A stretch of DNA of 42,551 nt from positions 1 to 42,551 of the forward strand of contig WJME01000080.1 of the NCBI GenBank assembly GCA_014728115.1, in the 5' to 3' direction. The stretch is from Candidatus Zhuqueibacterota bacterium. Its GTDB lineage: Bacteria > Zhuqueibacterota > Zhuqueibacteria > Residuimicrobiales > Oceaniaggregativiventaceae. Position 1 is the first letter of the stretch; each line of letters starts with the position of its first letter. Shown in pieces: positions 1 through 8,169 of this stretch. A program made the position numbers and the translations under genes. Under the pieces are notes generated by a model. It did no database searches. It had not been told where the DNA came from and was given only the letters and a program-made list of their open reading frames with translations.

Positions 1-402
1 ACAGCCTGGGTGATCAACGATCAGACAGAACTGGGGCTTTCTGAAGGAGAACCGGAATCCTATTCAGTTTGGGCCATTCGGTTCCTGGAAAAAGTGGATG
101 GGGAATGGAAACACGCCTTTTATATGACCGGGAATTACCCGGAATCCGATGAACCGAACATTCAAGAGCAACTGAACCAGACAGCCTATTCTGCGCTTGA
201 ATCGGGAATGACAGAACAAGCACGAGAAATCTTTGCTACGAATATCAAACTCTATCCGCAATCTTCAGAGGCGCATACAGGGATGGCAGAAGCCCTTTTA
301 AAAGAAGGAAAAAAACAAGAGGCGGTAAAACACTTGATGATGGCCATAAAAATCAATCCAAACAATGAAAAAGCCAAAGAGCTGAAAAACAATTTGGATT
401 GA
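1..402 (+). CDS. C-terminal part of a TPR-containing protein (5' end outside window)
   Basis: The reading frame is open from the first base (T-A-W before a possible GTG at 10), so this is probably the 3' end of a longer gene cut by the window edge. The visible part has two pieces. The N-terminal piece (about residues 15-45) has alternating aromatic and hydrophobic residues ending in FYMTGNYP, which resembles the last strand of an NTF2/SnoaL-like fold. The C-terminal piece (about residues 55-130) is helical with a TPR pattern (AYSALESGMTEQAREIF, then AHTGMAEALLKEGKKQEAVKHL, then a 'KINPNNEKA' turn). TPR units mediate protein-protein contacts. The overall function cannot be told from this fragment. 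It converges on the minus-strand genes that follow. Confidence 0.6.
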   Translation, partial: TAWVINDQTELGLSEGEPESYSVWAIRFLEKVDGEWKHAFYMTGNYPESDEPNIQEQLNQTAYSALESGMTEQAREIFATNIKLYPQSSEAHTGMAEALLKEGKKQEAVKHLMMAIKINPNNEKAKELKNNLD

Positions 403-582
403 TGCAAAGTCGCTATTGCTTTCTCTTGATTGCAAGGAGAGGACCACGATGAGAGCTTTTGGGTCAGGCTCTATCGTATAGCCTTACCCACCAGACCCGG
501 AAAATGATTATATTCCGAATCACTGATCCATTTTTCGTTTTGATCCAGCCCGAGACGCATAATGGCCAAAGTCCATAGGGAA

Positions 583-1044
583 TCAAAAATAATAGAGCAA
601 AACCACACTGCCCTCGACAGCGGGTTTGTTCTTATTTTCGATTTCGATTTTTCCTTCCACAACAACCCTGGTGATCTTTCGGAGTTGCTTGACAGACGCG
701 AGTTTCGCCTTTAGCCGGATTCTATCATTGACCAACACAGGCTCACCAAACCGCAATTTTTCGATGCCATAATTGACCGTCATTTGGGAATTACGCACGT
801 CGAGAATTTTGAAAAGCAATGTTGGAATCATGGAAACCGTGAGATATCCGTGGGCGATAGTTTTTTTGAATGGCGATTCCCTTTTTGCTCTTTCCTCATC
901 CACATGTATCCATTGAAAATCACCGGTGGCCCTGGCAAAGGTATTGATTTGCTTCTGAGTGATCTCGACATATTCTGTCGGTCCGATTTCAGTGCCTTCT
1001 TGGTCTAAAAGCTGTTGCACATTTTCTGCAATGACTTTATTCAT
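583..1044 (-). CDS. MaoC/NodN-like hot-dog dehydratase
   Basis: A 153-residue single hot-dog protein of the MaoC/NodN group, whose members hydrate (R)-specific enoyl-CoA or related thioesters. The diagnostic stretch is ATGDFQWIHVDEERAKRESP followed by AHGYLTVSMIP, where the Asp and His around 'TGD..WIH.D' are the usual catalytic pair. The frame allows upstream starts at 1080 and 1050. I chose ATG 1044 because an AGGAGA motif sits six bases before it. The start lies 10 bases after the fucosidase stop, so the two genes are probably co-transcribed. The physiological substrate is unknown, and the link with a fucosidase may be only positional. Confidence 0.82.
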   Translation of the reverse strand: MNKVIAENVQQLLDQEGTEIGPTEYVEITQKQINTFARATGDFQWIHVDEERAKRESPFKKTIAHGYLTVSMIPTLLFKILDVRNSQMTVNYGIEKLRFGEPVLVNDRIRLKAKLASVKQLRKITRVVVEGKIEIENKNKPAVEGSVVLLYYF

Positions 1045-1054
1045 CACCATTCTC

Positions 1055-2422
1055 CTATTCGATCCCCTGACGGTCCACATCCATGACGAGCACTGTGAGC
1101 TTTGGATCCACCGGGATATGTGGCATAGTGATCGTCACAGAACCATGGTGAGGGGCAAAAAGCAGGGATTGCTGACTCTCGAGTACAAATACCTGTTCGG
1201 GCAATAATCTCACCCCGTTAACCCGAATTTCTCCGTTCTCAGGCCATTTTTCGATATGCAGATAGAGTCTGATCAAATGATCATTCATTGGCCGACTGGT
1301 AATATATCCCCAATCCTGAGTGGCTATCGGATTGGGTAAAGAAGCATAAATCGCTTCTCCATTCACGGCCATCCAGGCGCCGATTTCACCCAACCGGCGT
1401 ATACTGGCCAACGGGAATTCACCATTTCCTTTGGGACCGATGTTGAGCTGAAAATTTCCATTTCGCGAAACATTTCCCACCAGCTTTTTCAGTAATTCGC
1501 CGGTCGCTTCCCAATGATAATCCCACTGATGATATCCCCAGGAGCGGTTCATGGTCCCTGACGTCTCCCAGGGCATAGAGATGGTATTCTTTGGGAAATG
1601 GTTATCTCCCATCGACAAGAAATCCACTTTATTGGCAATATCCGGGTGTTTCATCAAGATACGGCTATTGATGAGACAATCGGAATCCAGAGACCGCACC
1701 AGATCGATGAGCTCATTAAGACGCTCATCGGTGATGATATCCGGTTTTCCCCAGGTATCGAACCACATGATGGCCGGATTATAGTTTTGGATCAATTCTT
1801 TCACCTGAGGGAGGCACTTTTCCTGCCAATAGCGTTCAAATTCGGCATCAGAAACCTGTTTGGGAGGTGGAACACTGTGAAATTCCTTTACAGGAGGCCT
1901 GGCACCGCCCGGATGTTTCCAGTCTTGCCAATGGGAGTAATAAAATCCGAGTTTAATATCGTAATCATCACAGGCTTTTGCCAGCTCACCCAAAATATCG
2001 CGTTTGAAAGGTGTGGCATCCATGACATTAAAAGAAGAGACCTTGCTGGGCCACAAGGCAAAACCGTCGTGATGTTTGGCAGTGATGACGATATATTTCA
2101 TACCCGCATTTTTGGCTTCCCAGACCCACTCTTTGGCATCGAATTCGACCGGATTGAATTGTTCAGCCAGAGATTGGTATTCTTTATCGGTCAATCCATG
2201 TGGCCAGTTGCCTTGTTTTTGAATCCATTCGGCATACATGTTTCGGCCCATGATTTCGTCTTCCCATACTCCTCCCGGTATGCTATACAACCCAAAATGG
2301 ATAAACATACCAAACCGCGCATCCGTAAACCAACGGGTTTTTTCCTGATTTGCACTTGCCGGATCCAGGAGAACGGTGAGAGCAATCAGCACAAGCACCA
2401 GGCAGATCAGTGTTTTTCTCAT
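1055..2422 (-). CDS. Alpha-L-fucosidase, glycoside hydrolase family 29
   Basis: A 455-residue secreted enzyme. A signal peptide (about residues 1-24, MRKTLICLVLVLIALTVLLD then PASA) is followed by the GH29 catalytic barrel. Landmarks are WFTDARFGMFIHFGLYSIPG near residue 31, the histidine-rich TAKHHDGFALWPS near 115, and NPAIMWFDTWG near 215, whose Asp (about 222) sits where the GH29 nucleophile is found. A beta-sandwich-like C-terminal domain follows from about residue 345. The family hydrolyses terminal alpha-L-fucose from glycans, here probably in the periplasm or outside the cell. ATG 2422 is preferred over an in-frame TTG at 2434. With the other secreted carbohydrate enzymes in the flanks it points to a polysaccharide-feeding lifestyle. 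Confidence 0.92.
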   Translation of the reverse strand: MRKTLICLVLVLIALTVLLDPASANQEKTRWFTDARFGMFIHFGLYSIPGGVWEDEIMGRNMYAEWIQKQGNWPHGLTDKEYQSLAEQFNPVEFDAKEWVWEAKNAGMKYIVITAKHHDGFALWPSKVSSFNVMDATPFKRDILGELAKACDDYDIKLGFYYSHWQDWKHPGGARPPVKEFHSVPPPKQVSDAEFERYWQEKCLPQVKELIQNYNPAIMWFDTWGKPDIITDERLNELIDLVRSLDSDCLINSRILMKHPDIANKVDFLSMGDNHFPKNTISMPWETSGTMNRSWGYHQWDYHWEATGELLKKLVGNVSRNGNFQLNIGPKGNGEFPLASIRRLGEIGAWMAVNGEAIYASLPNPIATQDWGYITSRPMNDHLIRLYLHIEKWPENGEIRVNGVRLLPEQVFVLESQQSLLFAPHHGSVTITMPHIPVDPKLTVLVMDVDRQGIE

Positions 2423-2541
2423 TCCATCATCCAAATAATTTTGATTCGTTGGAGGTTATTATATGATCAGAAAAATAATAAAGTTTTTCGATTTAATAAA
2501 GAGTTTTTCTCCCCAAGTTTTTGCATGGTCTTTGCAAAACA

Positions 2542-2850
2542 TCATTCTTTTTGGTGTGCAAGGGATGCAGGATTCCATAGAAAACGATCCAGGTCGATTC
2601 GGTCCTGCGGATCAAATTGAATACCTTCTTTTTCCAACAGCATTTTCTGTATCTCATATCCACGACAGGACCTCAAAGCGATTTTACCCTGACGATTCAC
2701 AACACGATGCCAGGGTAATTCATGCTTTTCAGAGCTCGAGTGCAATATGCGCACCACCTGACGAGCGGCAATACAGCCATAGGTCGACACTTTGCCCGGA
2801 GGTATCTTTTTGACGAGATCGATTACAGTGCACGTAAACGGCTGATTCAT
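2542..2850 (-). CDS. Alkyltransferase-like (ATL) DNA-binding protein
   Basis: A 102-residue protein of the MGMT C-terminal domain family. MGMT enzymes repair O6-alkylguanine with the Cys of a PCHR motif. Here that motif reads LPWHRVVN (about residues 45-52), with Trp in place of Cys. This is the signature of alkyltransferase-like proteins, which bind O6-alkylguanine lesions and hand them to nucleotide excision repair instead of repairing them. The winged-helix part (IPPGKVSTYG, then ARQVVRILHS) is visible, but the loop that usually lies between 'TYG.IA' and 'ARQV' is about eight to ten residues short. Bases are continuous in frame there, so this looks like an in-frame deletion. No clear ribosome binding site precedes the ATG. 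Confidence 0.85.
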   Translation of the reverse strand: MNQPFTCTVIDLVKKIPPGKVSTYGCIAARQVVRILHSSSEKHELPWHRVVNRQGKIALRSCRGYEIQKMLLEKEGIQFDPQDRIDLDRFLWNPASLAHQKE

Positions 2851-2935
2851 TTGAAAAATTTCTCGTTCGCTTATGGGTTCTCAAGCGATGCTGATTATAC
2901 CCTGCAGAAAGGGATTCAGGTCACATCGTGCCTCT

Positions 2936-3649
2936 CTATAGGGTCAGGCCCTGACATAAATCCGTCAATGGCGGATCATGCTGTTCCTGATATATTTCAA
3001 ACACTGCTTCCGTCGTCATCATATCCCTAACTCCGGATTTATCGATCGTTTCCTGAAAGGTCTCATAGCAGTCCAGAGCACGTTGAAATCGCTCCATATC
3101 ATGCTGTTCCACATGAACCACACAGTCTATCTCATTTGGTTTGGAGCCATTGAGGTGAAAATGAGGGCTGTTACTCGCGATTTCTTCTCTGAGCGTAACA
3201 AAGGCCAACCGCTTGAGATAGGTGGCGCCGTTATCACGCAATTCAACAAACACCCGCTTGACAACCGCATGGCTGACGAGATGATCGTGAAATCCGCTGA
3301 TCCCATGCACTGCATAAGTGAGGATCACCTGAGGTTGTATTTTCCCGATATGATTCTTGATCACACGCTCGATTTCTCGAGGATCCATCTCTTTCAGGCC
3401 GCTGTCCGGCAAATCGAGAACGGTCATATCGGAGAGGTCAAGGATTTTGGCAACATTCAGCATTTCTTTATAACGAACCTCGCCCATCTCGTCAACCGTG
3501 AGGTTCAACCTGAACCGCTGTTTGGTTGCGCCACCTTTGGTCAGGGTCAGTAAATATACCTCATGTCCTTGTCGGCGCTGTAGAGACATGACATGAGCCG
3601 GTCCAAAGGACTCGTCATCGGGATGGGGATAAATATAGAGTATTTTCAT
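2936..3649 (-). CDS. PIG-L (LmbE-like) deacetylase
   Basis: A 237-residue Zn-dependent N-deacetylase of the PIG-L/LmbE family. The N-terminal zinc motif YPHPDDESFG (residues 7-16) and the second motif around residue 119, GISGFHDHLVSH, which supplies the remaining histidine ligand, are both intact. The fold fits: Rossmann-like strands (VYLLTLTKGGAT, VILTYAVHG) and normal length. Family members remove acetyl groups from GlcNAc-linked substrates such as GlcNAc-PI or mycothiol/bacillithiol precursors. The substrate here cannot be inferred. An AGAGGA ribosome binding site sits about five bases before the ATG. No signal peptide is visible, so it should be cytoplasmic. Confidence 0.9.
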   Translation of the reverse strand: MKILYIYPHPDDESFGPAHVMSLQRRQGHEVYLLTLTKGGATKQRFRLNLTVDEMGEVRYKEMLNVAKILDLSDMTVLDLPDSGLKEMDPREIERVIKNHIGKIQPQVILTYAVHGISGFHDHLVSHAVVKRVFVELRDNGATYLKRLAFVTLREEIASNSPHFHLNGSKPNEIDCVVHVEQHDMERFQRALDCYETFQETIDKSGVRDMMTTEAVFEIYQEQHDPPLTDLCQGLTL

Positions 3650-3794
3650 ATCATCCTCTTAGAGTAATACTTGGCCTCTTAAACATTAAAAACAGCCATT
3701 ATCTTCCCACATCCCGGATCTCGAGCGTGAAGAATGAGGACAGGATTATGACAGCCCGCAGCTGGTTTGGGGCTATCACAATCCTTTGCTGACT

Positions 3795-5237
3795 CTATTC
3801 GCTACGCGTTCCTTTTGGGTACTGGGGTGAAAACTTGGGGAAAGGATAGGTATTGGGCACCACAACGATGCCGGTGGTCAATTTGAAAGGAATATCATTG
3901 GGTCCTTTAAACGTCAGTTCGCCGAAAAATCCTTTCCAGCCATTTTCCGGCGGATCGACGCTGAGCCGATAGGTCCCATCTTCGGAAAGGGGAACTGGAG
4001 TCGAGGTCCACGCATCTCCGGCGACATAGATGCGAAAATCACGGGCTTGCTCGTTCAGTGCCTGCCACAGGTGTATCTGTGTGGGCGGCGAATCAGGGGC
4101 AGTCTGGATGTGTATTTCATCATCGACGACTTGCCATTGGAAATCGGGACGGGGCCTATTCAAAACAATACTCTGATAAAACGCGAGCAGGGTCTGGAGA
4201 GCATCGGTCTCATCGAGTGAATGGCCGGTATTGGGCACATACCTGATGTGGTGCTCTCCCTGTAGGTCGTCCCAGTAAAACTGCCAGGAATCAGGCAAAA
4301 AGAACTCGTCGCCTGCAGCATTGATCAGCATCTTTGGCAGGGTCAGTCGCTCTAAATAAGAATAGGGTTCCACTGCTGCCAACAGACTGGAAAACTCGTC
4401 AGATCCCATCCATTCCATAATCCCTTCCCGGACGTAATCTTCCACGGCCGGCGACCATTCACCATAAGCTTGCCAATGATGCTGAAACGAAGGCACAATA
4501 TTGAGTAAATCGATGACGATCGGCGCGATGGCAATGACTCTGTCATCAGCCACAGCGGTGGTCCAGGTGGTCCATCCTCTTTTGGACGCCCCGGCAACGA
4601 CAAAATTTTCCAGGGTTTGATTCAGTGCCTCTGAGGCATAACTGGTTGCGGCATCCATGGCTCTGATGGCTGCTCGAGTCATGGGCAAACGGGGCAGCCA
4701 TTCGACATCCTCCTGATCACCACCTTTTTCGAGGAATTGTCGCCAGCCATACGCAATAAGATCATCTTCAAAACGCCCCCGTTGTTCTTGATCCCCTTTG
4801 AAAAAAACCGGTTGATTGGGCACGTTATAAAGTTGAATGACAATAGTCTGGGTGCGAGTGGCCAATTCCCGGATATGGGTATCCGCATCATCCGGTTCTT
4901 TATTTTCACGCTTTCCTCCACCGATAAACAAAAGGGATGTCGTACTGGTGACGGTTTCAGGGACCACCAATTTGACCCAATGCCACCATTCGGGATCCTC
5001 GACTTGTTCTATCGTCAACCACTTGCCGGAGATCATTTTCAGAATATGGGTTGTATACCCTGCTCCGTCAATCGTCTTATAGTGCTCATAGCGATATTCA
5101 GACTTGCTTTCAACGGCATAATCGCGTAAGGGATCGACCTCTGGAGTTACGATTTGATCTGCTGGTTGCTCACATGCCAAGCCAATGAACAGACACCCCA
5201 GAAAAATGGCTATGCAAAACCCGAACCGTTTAAACAT
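3795..5237 (-). CDS. PhoPQ-activated pathogenicity-related (PqaA-like) alpha/beta hydrolase lipoprotein
   Basis: A 480-residue exported protein. The N-terminus (MFKRFGFCIAIFLGCLFIGLAC) is a hydrophobic signal ending at a Cys, probably a lipoprotein anchor although the lipobox is not canonical. The body matches the PqaA family of alpha/beta hydrolases: nucleophile-elbow-like GASKRGWTTW near residue 217, an acid in INAAGDEFFLPDSW near 310, and the terminal His in NTGHSLDETDA near 338. A C-terminal beta domain follows. ATG 5237 is chosen over 5249 because the GGGAGG ribosome binding site lies between them. The gap to the upstream methyltransferase stop is 15 bases, so the two are likely co-transcribed. 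Enzymatic activity of the family is poorly defined. Confidence 0.85.
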   Translation of the reverse strand: MFKRFGFCIAIFLGCLFIGLACEQPADQIVTPEVDPLRDYAVESKSEYRYEHYKTIDGAGYTTHILKMISGKWLTIEQVEDPEWWHWVKLVVPETVTSTTSLLFIGGGKRENKEPDDADTHIRELATRTQTIVIQLYNVPNQPVFFKGDQEQRGRFEDDLIAYGWRQFLEKGGDQEDVEWLPRLPMTRAAIRAMDAATSYASEALNQTLENFVVAGASKRGWTTWTTAVADDRVIAIAPIVIDLLNIVPSFQHHWQAYGEWSPAVEDYVREGIMEWMGSDEFSSLLAAVEPYSYLERLTLPKMLINAAGDEFFLPDSWQFYWDDLQGEHHIRYVPNTGHSLDETDALQTLLAFYQSIVLNRPRPDFQWQVVDDEIHIQTAPDSPPTQIHLWQALNEQARDFRIYVAGDAWTSTPVPLSEDGTYRLSVDPPENGWKGFFGELTFKGPNDIPFKLTTGIVVVPNTYPFPKFSPQYPKGTRSE

Positions 5238-5252
5238 TCTTCCTCCCATGTA

Positions 5253-5891
5253 TTATTTTGGCTGTTTATAACTGATAGAGATTCCTGTCGAGCGATCGGT
5301 TTCGATCGTGGTTTCAAACTCTGGATGATTGCTTACCGTGTCTAGAAATTCCCGAATGCCGCTCATGCGCATACCGATATTATGCGCGGTAAAACACCCC
5401 CCGGGTTCCATCTTTGGAGCAATATCGAGGAAATATTGTTTATACCAGCTCTTGTCAGCGTCACTAAAGACAAAATCGAACGGACCTTTGAGCTCTTTGA
5501 CCAGCTGATGGGCATCGGCCAGGCGAAAATCCACAAATCGATCCAGTCCCACCTTTTTAAGGTTTTCGACAGCCTGTTCATGGCGTTCTTTATCGATTTC
5601 AATGGTCACGAGTTTACCCCCTGTCTTGCTCAGGGCCCAGGCAATCCAGATGGTTGAATGACCGGTAGAGGTACCGATCTCTAGAGCTTGGGTATAATTG
5701 TGCTCTATGATGAGATCATAAAGCAATTGACCGTCGCGCATGGGGATGTTCCAATCGTTCCATTCTGACTGGTGTTTCTCGAGAAAAGATTGCACCCGAT
5801 CGTCCAGAGAGGGCTGCGCACTGGCGACTTGAATCATGGAATACAGCAATACCAACAGAACCCACTCGATTCTGATTTTCTTTATGCTCAT
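5253..5891 (-). CDS. Class I SAM-dependent O-methyltransferase with signal peptide
   Basis: A 212-residue protein resembling caffeoyl-CoA/catechol-type O-methyltransferases (family 3). SAM-binding motif I is ALEIGTSTGHSTIWIA (about residues 69-84), the acidic loop is VTIEIDKERHEQA, and the metal-site-like motif FSDADKSWYKQY is present near residue 147. The unusual point is the N-terminus: MSIKKIRIEWVLLVLLYSMIQVASAQ is a clean Sec-type signal peptide, which would send a SAM-using enzyme out of the cytoplasm, where SAM is not known to be available. A GGGAG ribosome binding site six bases upstream supports this start. Removing the leader would leave no good alternative start before the domain. 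The biological role is unknown. Confidence 0.85.
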   Translation of the reverse strand: MSIKKIRIEWVLLVLLYSMIQVASAQPSLDDRVQSFLEKHQSEWNDWNIPMRDGQLLYDLIIEHNYTQALEIGTSTGHSTIWIAWALSKTGGKLVTIEIDKERHEQAVENLKKVGLDRFVDFRLADAHQLVKELKGPFDFVFSDADKSWYKQYFLDIAPKMEPGGCFTAHNIGMRMSGIREFLDTVSNHPEFETTIETDRSTGISISYKQPK

Positions 5892-6026
5892 GAACGACTC
5901 CCAAATAATGCTTTATAGGATTAACAGGTTCATTTGATAAAAGTATCCCGATGAAAAGCAAAAAGCATCGTCGCGTTAAGGAAAGGTGCTTTTCGATATC
6001 AATGCAAGGTCACCGCTGTCAGCAAT

Positions 6027-6332
6027 CTATTGTTCGGGGTTGACCGGACTGGAGGCTTTATCACCGACAACGGTTGTCCAGGGCCGGATCTGCCACTGTT
6101 TTACCAGGCCGTGATGTACATATGGATCTTGTTCGACAAATGTTTCAACGACTTGTGGAGACTCTCCCTTGAAAAGCAGGATCGCCTGGTCAGCAGGATC
6201 TGCCAGAGCCCCACCCAGTTCGAGTTCACCGCGCTCATGAGCCTGCCAGGCCAGTCTCAGATGTTCATCGCGATATTGGCCTCGTTTTTCCATATAGTCA
6301 GGGGCTAAATCATAAATCAACAAAAAGTGCAT
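6027..6332 (-). CDS. YciI-like family protein
   Basis: A 101-residue protein of the YciI/YCII dimeric alpha-beta barrel family. The pattern is MHFLLIYDLAPDYMEKRGQYRDEHLRLA at the start, a glycine turn (ELELGGALADPADQAILLFKG), and the conserved 'QDPYVHHGLVKQWQIRPW' ending. These small proteins have a conserved His-Asp pair and are thought to be enzymes or enzyme-associated, but their function is mostly unknown. A GGGAGG ribosome binding site precedes the ATG by about five bases. It is probably a separate transcription unit, with 135 bases before the next gene. Confidence 0.88.
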   Translation of the reverse strand: MHFLLIYDLAPDYMEKRGQYRDEHLRLAWQAHERGELELGGALADPADQAILLFKGESPQVVETFVEQDPYVHHGLVKQWQIRPWTTVVGDKASSPVNPEQ

Positions 6333-6361
6333 TTTTACCTCCCAATTAAAATTTCCACAGA

Positions 6362-7462
6362 TCAGGGGGAATGATTAAAACTTTTTGCCAGGGCAACCCC
6401 CAATCTCAGAGTAAAATTGAGCTGTCGGTTTGCCTGGGCCAGTTTTTTGTCATCTGCCCGTCCATCCCAGGGAACGGCCAATGCCATATTTTTATGTAAA
6501 ATCATTTGTTTAAATTCAGCGATAAAGCCACGGTTTCTGATCACTGCCAAGAGTTCCTGCTGAACCGTATAGCTGATATAATCAAAATTACAGGATCCGA
6601 CCAAAAGATATCGGTCATCGATGAGCATAGCCTTTAGATGAGACATGCGATCGGGTATAAAATAGAGAGACAGGTCATTCTGACGTGCCTGCCACATTAA
6701 ATTTTCCGTCACCAGAGGTTTGTTATTGCCTCCGGGAGCGATCATGTGCACCTGCACCCCGCGTTGTCTGGCAAGCGCCAGAGGCTGAAAAAAAGGATCC
6801 GTCAGATAAGGAGTGAGAATATGGATTTCTTTTTCAGCGCTTGCGATCAGGGCAAAGACATCCTGAAAGAGGCGGTGATTATTCGTTCCATCAAAAAAAT
6901 AGAGATCGAGATCCGTAAAATTCACTTTTGCCAGGGCATTGCGGCCCGTCCATGTATTCATGAAATCTTTTTTCAGACATTCAGCTATCCCCTTGTCTTT
7001 GATACGCAACATCATGTCATGCCAGGCAAAATTGTGATCGCTGAAATTAAAACCTCCGATATAAGAGACAGAGTCATCCAGTACGATCATTTTTTTGTGA
7101 TTCCGTGCAGCGAATCTCAGCAAAAAGGGGCTCAGGGGATTGGTCCATTTTACCTGAACCGACTGTTCTTTGAGTGTCTGCAACAGAGCCCATGTCGCCC
7201 GGGCCTCTTTTTGTAATTGCCGGTCAAAAATGTTGGCTGGTGAAAACAGAAAGCGATCGCTGATCATCACCCGGCTGTATCGATCCACTAAAAGTCGACG
7301 ATCAAAAATATCAGAGTCTATCAACGCATCAGCGAGGGCCCTCCCCGCCTGATCCCCCTCGAATGTCATCACCTGGATGTATGCGGTTTGGGATACGGCA
7401 TACAGATCAAAAAATAATCTGTCACAAAAGGCTTTTGAATCGAGGGTAATCTCTATTTCCAT
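6362..7462 (-). CDS. Phospholipase D / cardiolipin synthase-like protein
   Basis: A 366-residue protein with two HKD motifs. The first is RNHKKMIVLDDSVSYIGGFNF near residue 120 and the second is SHLKAMLIDDRYLLVGSCNFD near 275. Both keep the His, Lys and Asp needed for phosphatidyl transfer, so it is probably active. It lacks the N-terminal membrane helices of typical cardiolipin synthase A and is closer in shape to the ClsB/soluble type. The start overlaps the VTT membrane gene by 10 bases and an AGGAGC motif lies upstream, so it is the last gene of a three-gene operon with a radical SAM protein. A role in phospholipid synthesis or remodelling is likely. The exact phospholipid is unknown. Confidence 0.87.
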   Translation of the reverse strand: MEIEITLDSKAFCDRLFFDLYAVSQTAYIQVMTFEGDQAGRALADALIDSDIFDRRLLVDRYSRVMISDRFLFSPANIFDRQLQKEARATWALLQTLKEQSVQVKWTNPLSPFLLRFAARNHKKMIVLDDSVSYIGGFNFSDHNFAWHDMMLRIKDKGIAECLKKDFMNTWTGRNALAKVNFTDLDLYFFDGTNNHRLFQDVFALIASAEKEIHILTPYLTDPFFQPLALARQRGVQVHMIAPGGNNKPLVTENLMWQARQNDLSLYFIPDRMSHLKAMLIDDRYLLVGSCNFDYISYTVQQELLAVIRNRGFIAEFKQMILHKNMALAVPWDGRADDKKLAQANRQLNFTLRLGVALAKSFNHSP

Positions 7463-8169
7463 TGATTATTGTTGCTCCTGAGATGCCTGTTTTTGATATG
7501 ATTCAAGGCCGGAATCAATCCAACGACCAAGAGTATGGCAAATCCGATCAACAGCACGCCATTTGGGATTTGCAGCGCATAGCCGATTTCGGCAAAGATA
7601 TAAAACCGAACTGAGCGGGCAAAAAATACGGCCAACAGATACTTGAACAATGGATAAGCTGTAATGGCCACCATAAATCGAAAAGGATAAAAAGGCACCG
7701 GTGTTATGCCCGCGATAAGCAATGCTGAAAAAGGGGAAACATTGAAAAGATCGACCAATTTTTGCACGATCCGGCTGGAAGAGACTTTTTTGAACAGCTT
7801 GAAATCCGATATATAGCGCAAAAATGAATAATTGAAAAATTCTGCCAAAAGCGTACCGGCCACTGAAACAAGAGTGACCGTCAATGCCGGATAAAATTTG
7901 GCAAAATAAAAATAAACAGGTTCGTGAGGTACAATAGCAATCAAAAATTGGGAGGTAACGCTATAAAAAAACAAAATCCACAGATTCTGACTTTGACGAA
8001 GCGAACTGGAAGAAAGCCAGATGACCATCATCACCAGGACAAAAAGAGTCTCGGTAACGACCATAAACGTCTGAATCCGTTTTTTAACGCGCAGGCGCTT
8101 GTCAGAAACAAACGACGATGACTCTTTGGCAGCTGACTGTACCAGATCGTTTTGGTTCGATCTTGTCAT
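7453..8169 (-). CDS. VTT (DedA/SNARE-associated-like) membrane protein
   Basis: A 238-residue integral membrane protein with about five hydrophobic segments (near residues 33-55, 62-85, 93-112, 145-165 and 205-225). The hallmark of the VTT family is around residues 150-195: GITPVPFYPFRFMVAITAYPL followed by ARSVRFYIFAEIGYAL, the re-entrant-loop region with the conserved Pro, Arg and Gly. Family members are implicated in lipid transport or scrambling across the membrane. The start codon overlaps the stop of the radical SAM gene (ATGA), and the end overlaps the phospholipase D gene, so the three are translationally coupled. A joint lipid-handling function is inferred from this arrangement. Confidence 0.82.
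   Translation of the reverse strand: MTRSNQNDLVQSAAKESSSFVSDKRLRVKKRIQTFMVVTETLFVLVMMVIWLSSSSLRQSQNLWILFFYSVTSQFLIAIVPHEPVYFYFAKFYPALTVTLVSVAGTLLAEFFNYSFLRYISDFKLFKKVSSSRIVQKLVDLFNVSPFSALLIAGITPVPFYPFRFMVAITAYPLFKYLLAVFFARSVRFYIFAEIGYALQIPNGVLLIGFAILLVVGLIPALNHIKNRHLRSNNNQWK

Noticed and set aside
466..484. Terminator between the TPR gene and the MaoC gene
   Set aside because: A hairpin (AGGCT/AGCCT) is present but has no U-rich tract on either strand.
1598..2620. Long plus-strand open frame (340 codons) opposite the fucosidase gene
   Set aside because: It is the shadow of a well-supported GH29 gene. It has no family similarity and no ribosome binding site.
3753..3774. Terminator after the PqaA-like gene
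   Set aside because: AGCCC/GGGCT can pair, but no T run follows on the minus strand and the stem is only five bases.
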